A DNA stretch of 64,000 nt. Source: Siphlonurus alternatus. Taxonomy: Eukaryota; Arthropoda; Insecta; Ephemeroptera; Siphlonuridae. The stretch is taken from NCBI GenBank assembly GCA_949825025.1, contig OX463783.1, forward strand, positions 13,489,628-13,553,627. The letters run 5' to 3'. The first letter of the stretch is position 1. Each line of letters begins with the position of its first letter. The position numbers were made by a program, and so were the translations under genes. Shown here piece after piece: positions 1 to 11,599 of this stretch. Under the pieces are notes generated by a model. It did no database searches, was not told the DNA's origin, and was given only the letters and a program-made list of their open reading frames with translations.

Positions 1-796
1 GATTATATTATTAATTAAATATTGGTGTAATTATGATATACCACATTTAAATTTTTGAATGAGACTTTGTAGCACAACATTTTTAATTTTCATGTTTTAA
101 ATTGGAGGGTTTAGCTCATCTTCTTAAAACTGACCTCAAATATTAGTAAGTTTTTTTTTATATAACCTATAACGTTTTAATGCATGTTTTTTTAGTTATA
201 TGTGAGTGCATTGACAATAATTAAATCAGTGTTCATCTGATATGTATTACGACATTAAGAAATGTAATAACAATTTAACAGAATTGACGTTTTTAGTTAA
301 CTAAAGAAATTTTGATAAAACAAAACATAATTATAATTTTGCTAATTAAAAATAAATATTTTCAATATGCTTGATAAAATCAGATGATCACTGAAATTAA
401 TTAATTTTGGTAATGAATAGAATTTTTAGCTTAATCTTGTTGTTTCATCTTGTATATTAATTAAGCGTGATAACAGAACGCTCAATATAATAAAAATATG
501 CAAAGAGAAGGCTAATTAAGTATATAATTACTTTAAAATTCATAATGATAAAATGTATAGAAATGTCATAATAAATGTTTTTATAGTTTGATATTTTTAG
601 CTTCATATGTTTCGTAAGCTTATAGTTCCAAAGCTCTTCATAAAATTTCATTAAGGTCAATATTTTAATAATAGTAAGTCAAAAACAAACCTTCTTGAAA
701 ACGGAAGAAGTTGTAATTGGAACTATAGACCAACTTAATGTTGAATAATATTTCGTAGTTCATAATTTTAAAATGTATCATTTTAATGTACACTCA

Positions 797-905
797 TCGC
801 CTCTGAAAAGTTCCCTTCTGTATACACTCTTCGTCCCTTCGTATAAGAATAATACACGGCATGGTGATTATATAACAACTACAGAAGGGAATTTTTCAGA
901 GGCGA
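797..905. repeat. Small foldback repeat
   Basis: Arms at about 797-822 and 881-905 are near-perfect inverted copies (TCGCCTCTGAAAA... against ...TTTTTCAGAGGCGA) around a spacer of about 60 bases. A degenerate single-arm relative lies near 29750-29800. Likely a non-autonomous DNA transposon; family unknown. Confidence 0.65.
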
Positions 906-1857
906 GGGCACCTAGCGTGAAACAGCAAGAAATTTTATGCCCCCATATATTCTCTCTGTTTATAAAAGCGATGTGAGATATGAAATAATTTTCAATTCTC
1001 TGATGCCACGAGAGGTTCTAATTTATAATACTGATATAGACTAATGCATGCTTCTTCTTATACCTCCTCCAAAATTAAATATCTGTATCTTTGTGTCTGG
1101 AAACCGCAGCTTAAACAATTGAGGCACAAATATCATTCGTGCTGCTACAAAGTGTACATCTTCAGACAATATGACCATTAATTACCCCTGCCTGATTTTT
1201 TTTTTTTTAAAGTTGCAGCTGCAAGAAAGAAAGAGATTTTGGGGGTTCTATATAATATAATATAGCCATCCCAAAAAGCTCAAGTTAATTATAACATTTA
1301 TAACTTCATAGAGTGCGCATAAACAGAGTAATTCTAATAATTGTAAAGATATAGTTTTATTTTGTGTAAGTCAGAATATAATAATGTATTGTTTTCATAT
1401 TTTGGTTTATAATTATTATTAATAGTGTATGAACATTTTATTCATGTTCAAATTTACATTCATGTTCTAGTTCAAAAATTTGTAATGACTGAGAAATTTA
1501 TGTAAAAGATAAAAAAATGACAGTGGCAAATTAAAAATATACATTATACAGTCATTATGATCCATAAGACTGTGATACTTGACATATGAGCAACAATAAT
1601 ACACTTGCTTAGCTTTATACAACACAGTTTTGCATGGAGTTCATCAGGTAAGGTGATCGACTCACAGCCGTCTCTTCCACCTACTTCGAGGCTACAATAG
1701 TAGACAGCGTTGTTACTAAGCATGGCAAGTGCGAACTATTGATGGCTCACACACACACGCAAAGTGTCACAGATTTAACATAATTTTATAGTGTTGATCA
1801 AAATTTGTGGGGCAGTTTGTATTTTTAAGGGAACAATCGCTCTGTCACACTCTTTGA

Positions 1858-1969
1858 AGTCGTCCCCATTTATCTTTGGTTTGAAGTCACGAACATTTTC
1901 CTTTGTCCTCCAATACAATTCTAATGGGAGAGTCACGTGACGTCAAATCAAAGATAAGTGGAGACGACT
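1858..1969. repeat. Foldback repeat with CACGTGACGTCA core
   Basis: AGTCGTCCCC... at 1858 is matched by the inverted copy ending ...GGAGACGACT at 1969, with arms of about 35 bases. The right arm carries overlapping CACGTG (E-box) and TGACGTCA (CRE-like) palindromes, seen by eye only. Confidence 0.55.
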
Positions 1970-2456
1970 TACTGGAAGTGATACTCAAACAGATAACTTG
2001 CATGCTAGATATATTAGACTTTGAAGTTCGGCAATTTGTTCAATTGGATTCAAATTCAGATTTTCTGTTGCCCCTGCATGATTTATAGTATGCAACCCGC
2101 TCTGTTCTGGTGCTAAGCAAGTTGCCTAACGTCAGGATGAAATGTTGATCCTTCTAAAAAATGATTCTTCTATAATCTCTAATACAATATTTTTTGTAAA
2201 TTTTCAACAAATGTTCCGCACCGACATAATTTACTGTACTAAAAAATACATATGAAAAAAAAAAAAATACTTATATTTACTTAGAATTATAATGTCATCA
2301 ATATCATGCATGCTGTATACGACATAAAATTATTAAAATTATAATATATAAACGAGTGAGACATTATGTATGTATGCCATGTATTATTATTAACATAATT
2401 ATTATATATACCTTATTAATAAATAAATGGTATAAATACGTAATTACTTAGTGCTA

Positions 2457-2464
2457 TATATATA

Positions 2465-2511
<47 letters not shown>
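2457..2511. repeat. (TA)n microsatellite
   Basis: About 55 bases of almost uninterrupted TA dinucleotides. Confidence 0.95.
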
Positions 2512-2514
<3 letters not shown>

Positions 2515-3034
2515 GGTCCTTTAAATTTTCAAATACTATACGTTTCTAATTATTTTGATTGAATATTTTTAGTAACTTTTATTTTATATTATTGAATACA
2601 AGTAAAACAAAATAAGTGTGTATTTTCAAATCTGAAAAGACATATCTTTAATAAAAATTTACGATTCCTCGAAATGGACATAAATCACAAAATGTTGCAT
2701 ATTTTTTTTATACAGCTAGATTATACAAAATTATCAAAAATTGATTTATTTTAATAATAATTTAATAAAATGTTATGCTTTAAAATATTAAAATTACGCT
2801 TAACCATAACTTACACAAAAAAAATATACATTTTAAATAAAAAATACAATCTATACAATTTTGTTAAAAATTAATTGTATACCCCTAATTACTATAGTAT
2901 ATACTTAAAAGTAGTATACTTAATTATATTACTTTTATAAGTAGTAAACTTATAAGTATAATATAGTATACGACGAGACAAAGATCTCGCTCGCTGTCGA
3001 TACGCGGCACTCTGTGGTTATTACTGCAGTACAT

Positions 3035-3339
3035 GGAGACATAAATATTAAATACCCCAGGTTCAACCAGTATTCACTTCGTCAGTAACAACACAACAAT
3101 GAGATCATCCACAGATTTGAATATTTCGTTAATTGTTGACGCGTATTAATTTTGATTTTTCGATCAGAATGGTGAAAAAAGATAGCATTGATGGACGAGA
3201 TGTCCAGATCGAGAAAGAAGATGAGCCGCCCCAGAGCAAATGCAAAGCCCCGTATAAAGAAAAAAACGAGCTAGATCGAACCCCCTATAGCTCGTCTCAA
3301 CGTGAAGCTCCTGCATGCTCCTCAAGCTCTATACCCTAG
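3035..3339 (+). promoter_or_regulatory. Possible promoter and short ORF (unassigned)
   Basis: A TATA-like CATAAATATT near 3040 lies about 38 bases before an arthropod Inr-like TCAGT near 3080. Downstream is a 56-codon reading frame from the ATG at 3169 to the TAG at 3337, rich in Lys, Glu and Ser. Base composition is clearly richer in G+C than the flanks, as expected for an exon. I recognise no domain and no clear splice donor, so it could equally be a chance frame in a repeat or an unconnected first exon. Confidence 0.25.
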
Positions 3340-3399
3340 CTCAACAGAGGCGTTCCGCGATGAGTAGAAGCATAATTAAGTGCTGCTGATAATGATGTA

Positions 3400-3745
3400 T
3401 TAGTCATCGACCGCCCGACGACCCATGCTTTTCCTCGTTGCCACTCTTGAGGCGAGTCGCACATCTATGTTTTTGTTAGCTGCGCCAAAAACGGTGCACC
3501 GCGCGCGCGTGCGACCCCGGCCTGCAGGGACTAGCTGCAATGTACGTGTCCCCGCTGTCAGCTCGCGACCTGGCTCGCGTGGCATGACGCCGTCTCCCAG
3601 CTGACGGAAGACGGAAGACGTCGTGCACATGAGCACGGCCGTCGAGCCCTTGCTCGTGCAAACTTGACATTAGAAGAGTAATTAAGTGAGCTGGCCGGCA
3701 GAGGACGCGCGGAAACTGCATCTCACAGTCAGTAAACACAACTCT
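3400..3745. other. GC-rich island, unassigned
   Basis: A sharply bounded GC- and CpG-rich stretch (many CGCG, CTCGCG and GCCGGC) in AT-rich DNA. Overlapping minus-strand open frames of 78 and 87 codons look like by-products of composition: no domain is recognisable. It could be a 5' exon/promoter region or an old repeat. Confidence 0.3.
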
Positions 3746-4428
3746 GTCGGTCCAGTGCTTTGACTGTTAATTGGGCCAGTACTGTGCCAACACTCGAAAT
3801 TAAGTACCAGCCGATCCAACAAATTTTTGACACCCTGTGTTTACTGGGATTGGAATATATATGATATCACAATCACCATTTGTTAATTGATTCCCCTCAA
3901 TGGAAGCTAGGCCCTTTTCAAGGCCAAGAAAATTCGTTCGGAAGGTTTTTTGGCTAGTAATATAATATATATTATTTGCATGTTTTTTATAATTGAATTT
4001 AAGACGATTCGAATGGAGATGATCAATAATATATTAACTTTTATATAATTTATAAATTTTAATTTTTTTAAAAGAACAATTAAATTTAAAACAATTAAAA
4101 TGCATAAATAATTATTATAAAGACTGCAAAAAATATTTAAATAAATTAGCTAGAATCTGGAACGATAATTGTACAATCTTGAATACAACAAAAAATTAGC
4201 AATTAACTATTTAATACTTTTTGTTTATTAAAATGTTGTTTTATATGTGAACCCTGTTTTCAACATCTTGTAAAATTTGCCGGCAGAAAAAGTTAAAAGA
4301 CAAAACAAAGGTGGCAGCACTTTCCGCTGAAAGTCGGCGGCGAAAAAAAAAAAAAAAAGCCATCAGCTGTTTCTAAAGGATTGCAAATTTTGCAAATTTT
4401 TCACACATTTTAATCAAATTTTTGGGCA

Positions 4429-7400
4429 ATGCTGTCGAATATTCGAGGACTAAGCCAGGCTTTTGTAAGTATAACTGTTATATTATTGGTGTGATATATT
4501 TTTATGCTAGTTTTCCTGTTCAATAATATTTTTAAGTCATTCTACAATCGTGGTCCCTGGGACAATAATATCTTTTACTTTTATGTAAAAGTGGACTAAA
4601 TGTCAACTTAATCAAGTTTATACTCATGTGAAGCTTATAATTTTCATTAAAAACAATTACGCTCAGTATCATACAATATGCATATTTATCATGCATGTGT
4701 ATGTACAGTATGCATACTGTAGTTGCAAATGCATACCATATGATATGCATACAGTAGGTATGATATGCATAATACTATACTGTATACAGTTTATATGCTA
4801 ACTGTATGCCTACCGTATTGCTATTATTACTTGTCTTTTATCTTAAATTAATATAGCTCTTGTAATTTTTGTATTTCAGTGGCGAAATGCTCGTGGTTTG
4901 CAGACTACAGCCCAACAATGTAGCGAAAACCTATTCGTGGTATGTTTCTATCATCCAGTCATACCTAAAAAATAATGTTAATCATAGTTTCATCATCTGA
5001 CATGTTGAGCTTTAATGGCATATTTGTCCAACCTTATCAGAACATAAGTGATACATACTGTATGAGTCTGTATGTTATACCTCATATTTTAGGTCACTTA
5101 TCGTACATATACAGTAAAACAAATCTAAGTTTACGCTTGACATGGCTAGACTATACGTCTAGACCGACTGGCGCCCCCTATCTTAGCCATGTTATGACTT
5201 CCAAGATGGCCGTCGCGCGTAATCAAATCCACACGTAAACTAAGATCTGTTATACTGTACATAATTGAGTGTTGAGCTATAACTTACAGTTTAAAAATAG
5301 AAATAAATCATTAAAATATTATGTTGTTATATATATTTATCTATGTCTATTCAGTTCAACATATACATACAAATTTTTTTAGAAAAGTCTGCAAAAATAA
5401 ATAATACAAGCAAAACTTTCCAGGCAGTATTTTTTTTATACTGTGTGTAAAAAATGCAACATTAGTTATCAAACTTAATTTTATAATAGTTGAGTGTCTG
5501 ATAGTAGAACATTTGAAAACATTAATAAAATCATATGGTCATTGTAATATAGTACATATTATGAAATCCTCAGAAATAAAACTCTTTTGAAAACTCTGTT
5601 TTCAGTCTTGTATTTATAATGTTGGCGATCTGTTTCAGCACCGTGACAGTGCTGAGGATAATGCCGACATTCCGTTTGAGTTCACACCAGAGAACAGAAA
5701 GGTATAATTGATTGTTGTTGTACGTTAATGAGCTGCTTTAAAGTGGCTTTTATACATACCGTTAACGTCCCATTTTTCTTTATGGCTTGGTTGTTTTGAG
5801 CTCCGATCTCTTAACTACTGACTGGATTGTCTGTATTACTTGATGCTGCCCTATTATTTATGATTTATGTAAAGAATTACTACAGTATACTTTACCTCTG
5901 AGATTAGGTAATAGGCATGCTATTAAAAATATAAAGTGCTCACCCTTTTCATGTACATAATGCATTCTTCGTAGGCTCTTAAAAATTTCTATAGAGTGCT
6001 ACTTTTGGCTTCTTTGAAAGTACAAAGTACCCCCGGTTCTCAATGTAGGGCCTTGTTTTATTTTAAAAATTCAATTATTTAAAGTAAAGTGCGCGCTAGA
6101 AAAAAAAGTTGAGTTAGTATATTCTAAAAATAGTTCAAGTAGTCCTCCATATCAAACCAAAATTCAAAAAATTCTATCTCAAATAGGTTTGCCAGAAAAA
6201 AATTCCAAAGTCAGAGTGAACGCGTCGCTCAACATGGGGCCTTACCTGACAAAAACCCTCGAATATCTCAAAAAAATACACCGTTAGGTGGTATGAAAAA
6301 AATATAGTGATGTTCTATGACCCAAGCTTTAACCAAAAACCGATTAAAAAAAATTTCTCTCAAATCCATTTTTCCGTAAAAAAATAATAAAAAATCTTAT
6401 GGGAATTAACATGGTAGATATTCTTGATTTTTTTACGGAAAAATGGATTTGAGAGAATTTTTTTTTAATCGGTTTTTGGTTAAAGCTTGGGTCATAGAAC
6501 ATCACTATATTTTTTTCATACCACCTAACGGTGTATTTTTTCGAGATATTCGAGGGTTTTTGTCAGGTAAGGCCCCATGTTATGCGACGCGTTCACTCTG
6601 ACTTTGGAATTTTTTTCTGGCAAATCTATTTGAGATAGAATTTTTTAAATTTTGGTTTGATATGGAGGACTACTTGAACTATTTTTAGAAAATACTAACT
6701 CAACTTTTTTTTCTAGCGCGCACTTTACTTTAAAAAATTAAGGAAATTGTACACAGATAAACAAAATAAATACCATCTCTGGAGAATTTATTTGCATACA
6801 GTACCGGTATACAGTATGTATTTTTTAAAAAAATCTTGGCAAGTGTTAATATCACCAACAAATAATCTCCATTAAAGACATACTCTCATTGACAATCTAG
6901 GACTTGTCTGATTCGTTGACGTATTGCAGCGTGCAGAGGCCATCATGTCCATCTACCCTGAAGGCCACACTCGCGCGGCGGTGATCCCACTGCTGGACTT
7001 GGCGCAGAGACAAAACGGAGGGTGGTTACCCATCGCGGCCATGCACCACGTAGCGGACGTTCTCTCGATGCCCAAGATGAGGGTGTACGAGGTGGCCACC
7101 TTCTACACTATGTTCATGAGGTCAGTACCTATTAGGGTGTGCACAAAGGCTAATAATGGTGTCACATTTTTAATCTTAATATCATGCTATTCTGAAGTTT
7201 TTCTTGAAATATCATTATGATATGTGATAAAAAAAATTGTAATCATCTAAATTAGGATATCTGGTACTACTACCCTGCTCTGACACTCATGAAATTAACA
7301 AAATCAAATCACAATGTGAGCTTATGATGTCATAATCGTCAGATAAAACGTCAATATTTTTTTCAAATTAGTTCCTGCTCCTAATGTGTGTGAAAGAATT

Positions 7401-10072
7401 TTGCATAGCATAATTTTATGTATTTCTTTAATTGTAGATAAAAATAAACAAAAAATATTAAAAAATAAAGACAATTTTTCTTTATAAATGCACTTTATCA
7501 TGGAAATTCATTTTGGCTTAACTTGAGTAATAAACAAAGTACTAAAAATTTGGAATTTACAAAAGAAAGGAAGAAGAAAGTAGAGAGCTGGAAAGCTTAG
7601 AACTCAGTCTGAGAATGTTCACTTTTTACCCTCCACTCCAAGCGTCAAGGTGCCAAACGTAACGAGTGTACAAAAAGAGTCTTTCAGTTAGAGTGTAGCA
7701 CTTCAAGCAGAGAAAATTGCATGACTTCAATGAGGCTTTGCAAAATTTCTGTGCAATTTTATTGAACTTGCAAAATGTAAAACTAACTTTTTTAAAAAAA
7801 AAAAACTTGGATGCTGATTTCAGAGAGAGAATTGTGGAAGATAATAAATTTTCCATTGTTATTTTGAAAAATTAGTTACATAAATTTTCTAAATACTCTT
7901 CTATACATTAAGAATTTTATACACACTGGTAGTCTAAATTTGACAATTGTACAGGAAGCCGACGGGAAAGTACCACGTGCAGGTATGCACCACCACCCCC
8001 TGCTGGCTGCGGGACTCTGACTCAATCCTGGCTTGCGTCAAGAGTAAACTGGGCGTGAGCCCTGGGGAGACCACCAAGGACGGAATGTTCACCCTCTCTG
8101 AGGTGGAGTGTCTGGGAGCATGCGTCAACGCCCCTATGATTCAAGTCAACGACAACTACTATGTGAGTAATAACGACATAATTTAATCAACAACTTTCGT
8201 GAAATTTGTTATTGTGTAGAGGATTTAGACTTTTGTATTGTCAAATTTTTCAGACTTTCAAACTATAACGCCCCCAAATTCAAAGAGAAAGGCGCTATGA
8301 CTTCATAGTCATGAACATCTTTCCTATAGGCTTGCATGTTAAATATTTACATCACAGCATTTTGCAACACAATTTTAGGTGTGTTAGAGGGTTAAAAAAA
8401 AAAAAAATCTGTGACAAATATTGACAATATATTACTTGAGGCTCTCTATTAAAATATTCTGTAAAAAGATTTCTTGAAGGTGGTCCATTATCTTCTAAAT
8501 TATAATAAAGATAGGTTACTTCCCCTTTCTCTCCTCATGTTGCCAGGCAACAAGTTGACAGGTAAATACTTGAGATATCCTCTGCCTGGCGGTTCTTTTT
8601 TGCTTTTTACTGTACATTATATTTTTTAAATGTTTTACATTAAATCTCTTCTGTCTTTATCATTAATTTATTCAGTTCATTTTTCTCTTAAATATGAGTG
8701 TAATAAATAATATTAATGATATTCATGTATAATCTGGTAAAAATGAAGGAATTTTATTTTTGTTATTGCATGTTAAAGGGGTACCAAAGTGAATACTTTT
8801 TTTATATATTCTGGTAGCTGTGAATTATTTTGTTATCCCTGTGGCTCAATATTTTCTTACGATGGCTAGTTATTTTACAATTAATTTTTTAGTAAAAAAA
8901 TTGAGTCGTAGGTTCGTTGGTTGCTTCAAACCGGCGCGCGGCAGCAGCAGTGGCTGATACGACGAGAATCTCCCGCGAATTGGGGGAACCCCCTGGAACC
9001 TCCTCTCGCCCGCTCTCGCCCCCTTCTTGACGTATCAGCGACTGCTGCTACCGCGCGCCGGTTTGAAGCAACCAACGAACCTACGACTCAATATTTTTAC
9101 TAAAAAATTAATTGTAAAATAACTAGCGATCGTAAGAAAATATTGAGCCACAGGGATAACAAAATAATTCACAGCTACCAGAATATCTAAAAAAAGTATT
9201 CACTTTGGTACCCCTTTAAGGCAAGTTATTATAGCATTGTTCAAATTGTAATTTCCATTTGATACTGTGTAAAAAAATCTGCAAAATTAGAACCTCCTTA
9301 ATATTTGCCTATTTTGACAAAGCTCCTGAAAATTAAAAAAAAAAAAAAAATAGTGAGAAAACTATAAAGTGAAGAAGTTGCAATTTGCTAAAATTGATTA
9401 TTTTTCAAAATTGTGATGTCCTCTGACCTTCTGACCTTCTCAGGAGGACCTGACAGTCAAGGACACGGAGCAGATCCTTGACGCGCTCAAGAAGGGCCAG
9501 GAGCCGAAGCCAGGACCAAGGTAAATAACGACAATAGAGGCTTCCAAAGTGTTCCCCGCCAGGAAAGTTTTCTCCATAAGTCACCATGTTAGAAATTTTG
9601 ATTTTTTTCTCAGTAACTACTGTATTAAAACTATTAATTTAAAAACATCTCCTACCCCTCATTTAGGGGTGTTCTGATAATGAATTAAGAACTTATTTTT
9701 CTCAAAAAAAATTCTTTAATGCCAAAAAAAGCAACTTCTTGTTGTTGTTTTTAAATAGGTTTGTACATAGGATGATGAATTGAATTAATTGATGTATTGA
9801 CTTTGGGTCTGTGGACCAACACTTGCTGATAAAAGCTATATTCCTTATCACAACACCAAAAAGGTGAACTTTATCAGAAAATGCAAAGAGACGGTTTTGA
9901 AGCTGACAGTCTCAAATAATCGAATAATGAATTTTTTTGGTTGTTGATCTTCTAGTTTTACAATAATTGTTGTTTCAGGAATGGTCGTTTTGCCTGTGAG
10001 CCTGCGGGAGGATTAACATCCCTCAAGGAGGAACCCAAGGGTCCTGGCTTTGGTATCCAGGAGGGTCTGTGA
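4429..10072 (+). CDS. NDUFV2: NADH dehydrogenase [ubiquinone] flavoprotein 2, mitochondrial (complex I 24-kDa subunit)
   Basis: Complete seven-exon gene of 242 codons: 4429-4464, 4880-4939, 5639-5701, 6930-7120, 7955-8162, 9444-9520 and 9979-10072, all with GT-AG introns and matching phases. The product is the matrix-arm N-module subunit that carries the [2Fe-2S] cluster N1a next to the NADH/FMN subunit NDUFV1. The cluster ligands are visible: C128-x4-C133 (in VCTTTPC) and C169-x3-C173 (in [10 protein letters not shown]). Other family hallmarks are [25 protein letters not shown] and the C-terminal [14 protein letters not shown] segment. Residues 1-32 are basic and lack acid, as expected of a mitochondrial targeting sequence, with mature protein starting near [15 protein letters not shown]. 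Length fits the family. Introns 2, 3 and 5 hold foldback transposons. Confidence 0.96.
5103..5262. repeat. Foldback MITE in NDUFV2 intron 2
   Basis: GTACATATACAGTAAAAC and AAGTTTACG at about 5103-5137 are mirrored by CGTAAACT...TACTGTAC at about 5234-5262, around a GC-richer centre. Flanks look like ordinary intron. Confidence 0.55.
6079..6733. repeat. Long foldback element (family V) in NDUFV2 intron 3
   Basis: About 655 bases. Two arms of about 310 bases are inverted near-copies (TTTAAAGTAAAGTGCGCGC ... GCGCGCACTTTACTTTAAA) meeting around 6405. A diverged relative with the same arm order sits at 43438-44106. No transposase frame, so non-autonomous. Transcribed in NDUFV2 pre-mRNA it would form a long hairpin. 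Confidence 0.85.
8777..9215. repeat. TTAA-flanked foldback MITE in NDUFV2 intron 5
   Basis: 439-base palindromic element starting AGGGGTACCAAAGTG and ending with the inverted copy, flanked by TTAA at 8773-8776 and 9216-9219 (piggyBac-type target duplication). The apex (about 8930-9070) is GC-rich (GGCGCGCGGCAGCAGCAG), unlike the AT-rich arms. Confidence 0.85.
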
Positions 10073-10124
10073 TGAGCCCAACCCAAGTGTGTATATATCT
10101 CATTAGATTGGAATGTAAATGTCA

Positions 10125-10130
10125 AATAAA
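10125..10130 (+). terminator. NDUFV2 poly(A) signal
   Basis: AATAAA 53 bases after the NDUFV2 stop codon; position and sequence are canonical. Confidence 0.8.
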
Positions 10131-10184
10131 TAACCATGTTAAACATTTTAAAGCACTTCGTTTAATTATTCTTATAGTACATAC

Positions 10185-10560
10185 ATAACATGACGCCATA
10201 TCCCTTTACGGGGTAAGCCAGCAGCATTATTACCTTGGCCATCTACAAATTGCCCTCCAAAGCACTCAATTCTTGCATACTCCACTTGCTTCAGAAATAC
10301 TCATAACACTCTTTTGCCTTCTGCACTCTCTATTACACTGTGTACTTTTAACACTTCTGTTCTTCAAACATTCTGCAATCACATCCAACCAAACCTTTTT
10401 AGGTCTACCTAATCCTTTCATGCCTTGTACACTACCTGTAAACACCTGTTTTGCTATTCGTTCATCACCCATTCTCTCAACATGTCCAAACCAACGTAGT
10501 GTACTTCGTTCATACTTGTCAATTACGCTTTCTTTCACTCCACACTCATTCATCTTATAG
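10185..10560 (-). mobile_element. Non-LTR retrotransposon (LINE) 3'-end fragment
   Basis: The minus strand has a 95-codon open frame (10266-10553) with the signature C-terminal region of insect LINE reverse-transcriptase polyproteins: STLRWFGHVERMGDERIAKQ, then GLGRPKKVWLDVIAECLKN. Downstream (toward 10185) is a conserved 3' untranslated stretch (AATGCTGCTGGCTTACCCCG) that recurs in the other orientation at 61608-61655, so it belongs to a repeat. Only the extreme 3' end remains; the reverse-transcriptase core and endonuclease are missing, as is usual for 5'-truncated copies. Confidence 0.85.
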
Positions 10561-10914
10561 TACAGTAATGTATTATTGAAGTTTTCTAGAGATAGTTTTG
10601 GTTTAAGAACAACATAATATAAAATACAATTTCTAGTGCATACTCCTTTTGATCCTAAATTATTGTAAGTAAATCTGCAAGTTTTAGAGTGTAAAGCTCT
10701 GCTTGGACATGAAATCCGTTTGGTTGCATTGTATTATCTTCAAGCCTTTTTTTTCTCTTATAAGATGAAAATTAGTTTGCTGAATCTAGTGAGGCATATT
10801 TTAAAGTATTTACAAAACATTTTTCGAATGAATATCTCAGAATTGTCCTCCTTTATTTTATTTAGACTTGCAGGGGACTTTTATACAAAATTAAAAGTGG
10901 ATCTTTATGAAGAG

Positions 10915-11041
10915 TTTAATGAAAATTGCAATACCTTAAACATAGAGCCTTACGGACACAAACCTAAAATGGAGCTGTTGTGAGAAAATTGCCCCCTTGA
11001 ATTTCCTTAAATCATAAGCGATTAAGTTAAATTCATTTACT

Positions 11042-11101
<60 letters not shown>

Positions 11102-11228
11102 AGTAAATGAAATAATTTAACTTAATCGCTTATGATTTAAGGAAATTCAAGGGGGCAATTTTCTCACAACAGCTCCATTTTAGGTTTGTGTCCGTAAGGC
11201 TCTATGTTTAAGGTATTGCAATTTTCAT

Positions 11229-11232
<4 letters not shown>
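10915..11232. repeat. Foldback with TA-repeat apex
   Basis: TTTAATGAAAATTGC at 10915 and its exact inverse ending near 11232 bound arms of about 130-140 bases meeting at a (TA)n tract (about 11047-11094). The arms are almost identical, so the inverted duplication is young. An 87-codon open frame at 10720-10983 runs into the left arm and is probably spurious. Confidence 0.8.

Positions 11233-11301
<69 letters not shown>
11233..11301. repeat. (TA)n microsatellite
   Basis: About 70 bases of TA dinucleotides directly next to the preceding foldback. Confidence 0.95.
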
Positions 11302-11304
<3 letters not shown>

Positions 11305-11440
11305 ATTTGATTGCGTACCTGACAAATTTTGAAAATATTACTCTGGCAGTAATTGAAATCAAACATTAATGTTTAAATTGTCTATTTTTTACGTTAATAT
11401 TTTTTAAGCTACTGTATTTCAGTCTTTTTTTTTTTTTTTA

Positions 11441-11584
11441 TATGCTCGAAAACTAGCTCGTTTTTGTATACCTGATATTTTAGCTGCTGATAGGGGATGT
11501 CGTAAAGGAGAACATTTAAAATTTTTTTCATAATTTTCATGAATGGGATTTTTATTAACATTGGGCATGTTATCTCTACCTTAA
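11441..11584. repeat. Solo arm of a TTAA-type foldback MITE
   Basis: This segment (TATACCTGATATTTTAG ... GTTATCTCTACCTTAA) matches the right arm of the 47039-47385 element and ends in TTAA at 11581-11584. The left arm is absent. Confidence 0.6.
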
Positions 11585-11599
11585 TCAATCAGGTTAACA

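Larger units (their letters stand above)
1..2980. other. AT-rich intergenic DNA, no gene seen
   Basis: No splice-bounded coding sequence or recognisable protein is visible on either strand. The stretch holds two foldback repeats (797-905 and 1858-1969), a TA microsatellite (about 2457-2511) and many A/T runs. Short open frames here are compatible with chance. Confidence 0.6.

Noticed and set aside
3400..3739. Overlapping 78- and 87-codon minus-strand ORFs
   Set aside because: Produced by GC-rich composition (few stops); no domain, no splice support, Arg/Ala-rich in both frames.
10720..10983. 87-codon plus-strand ORF
   Set aside because: It enters the left arm of a foldback whose inverted copy lies beyond it, has AT-driven composition, and no recognised domain.
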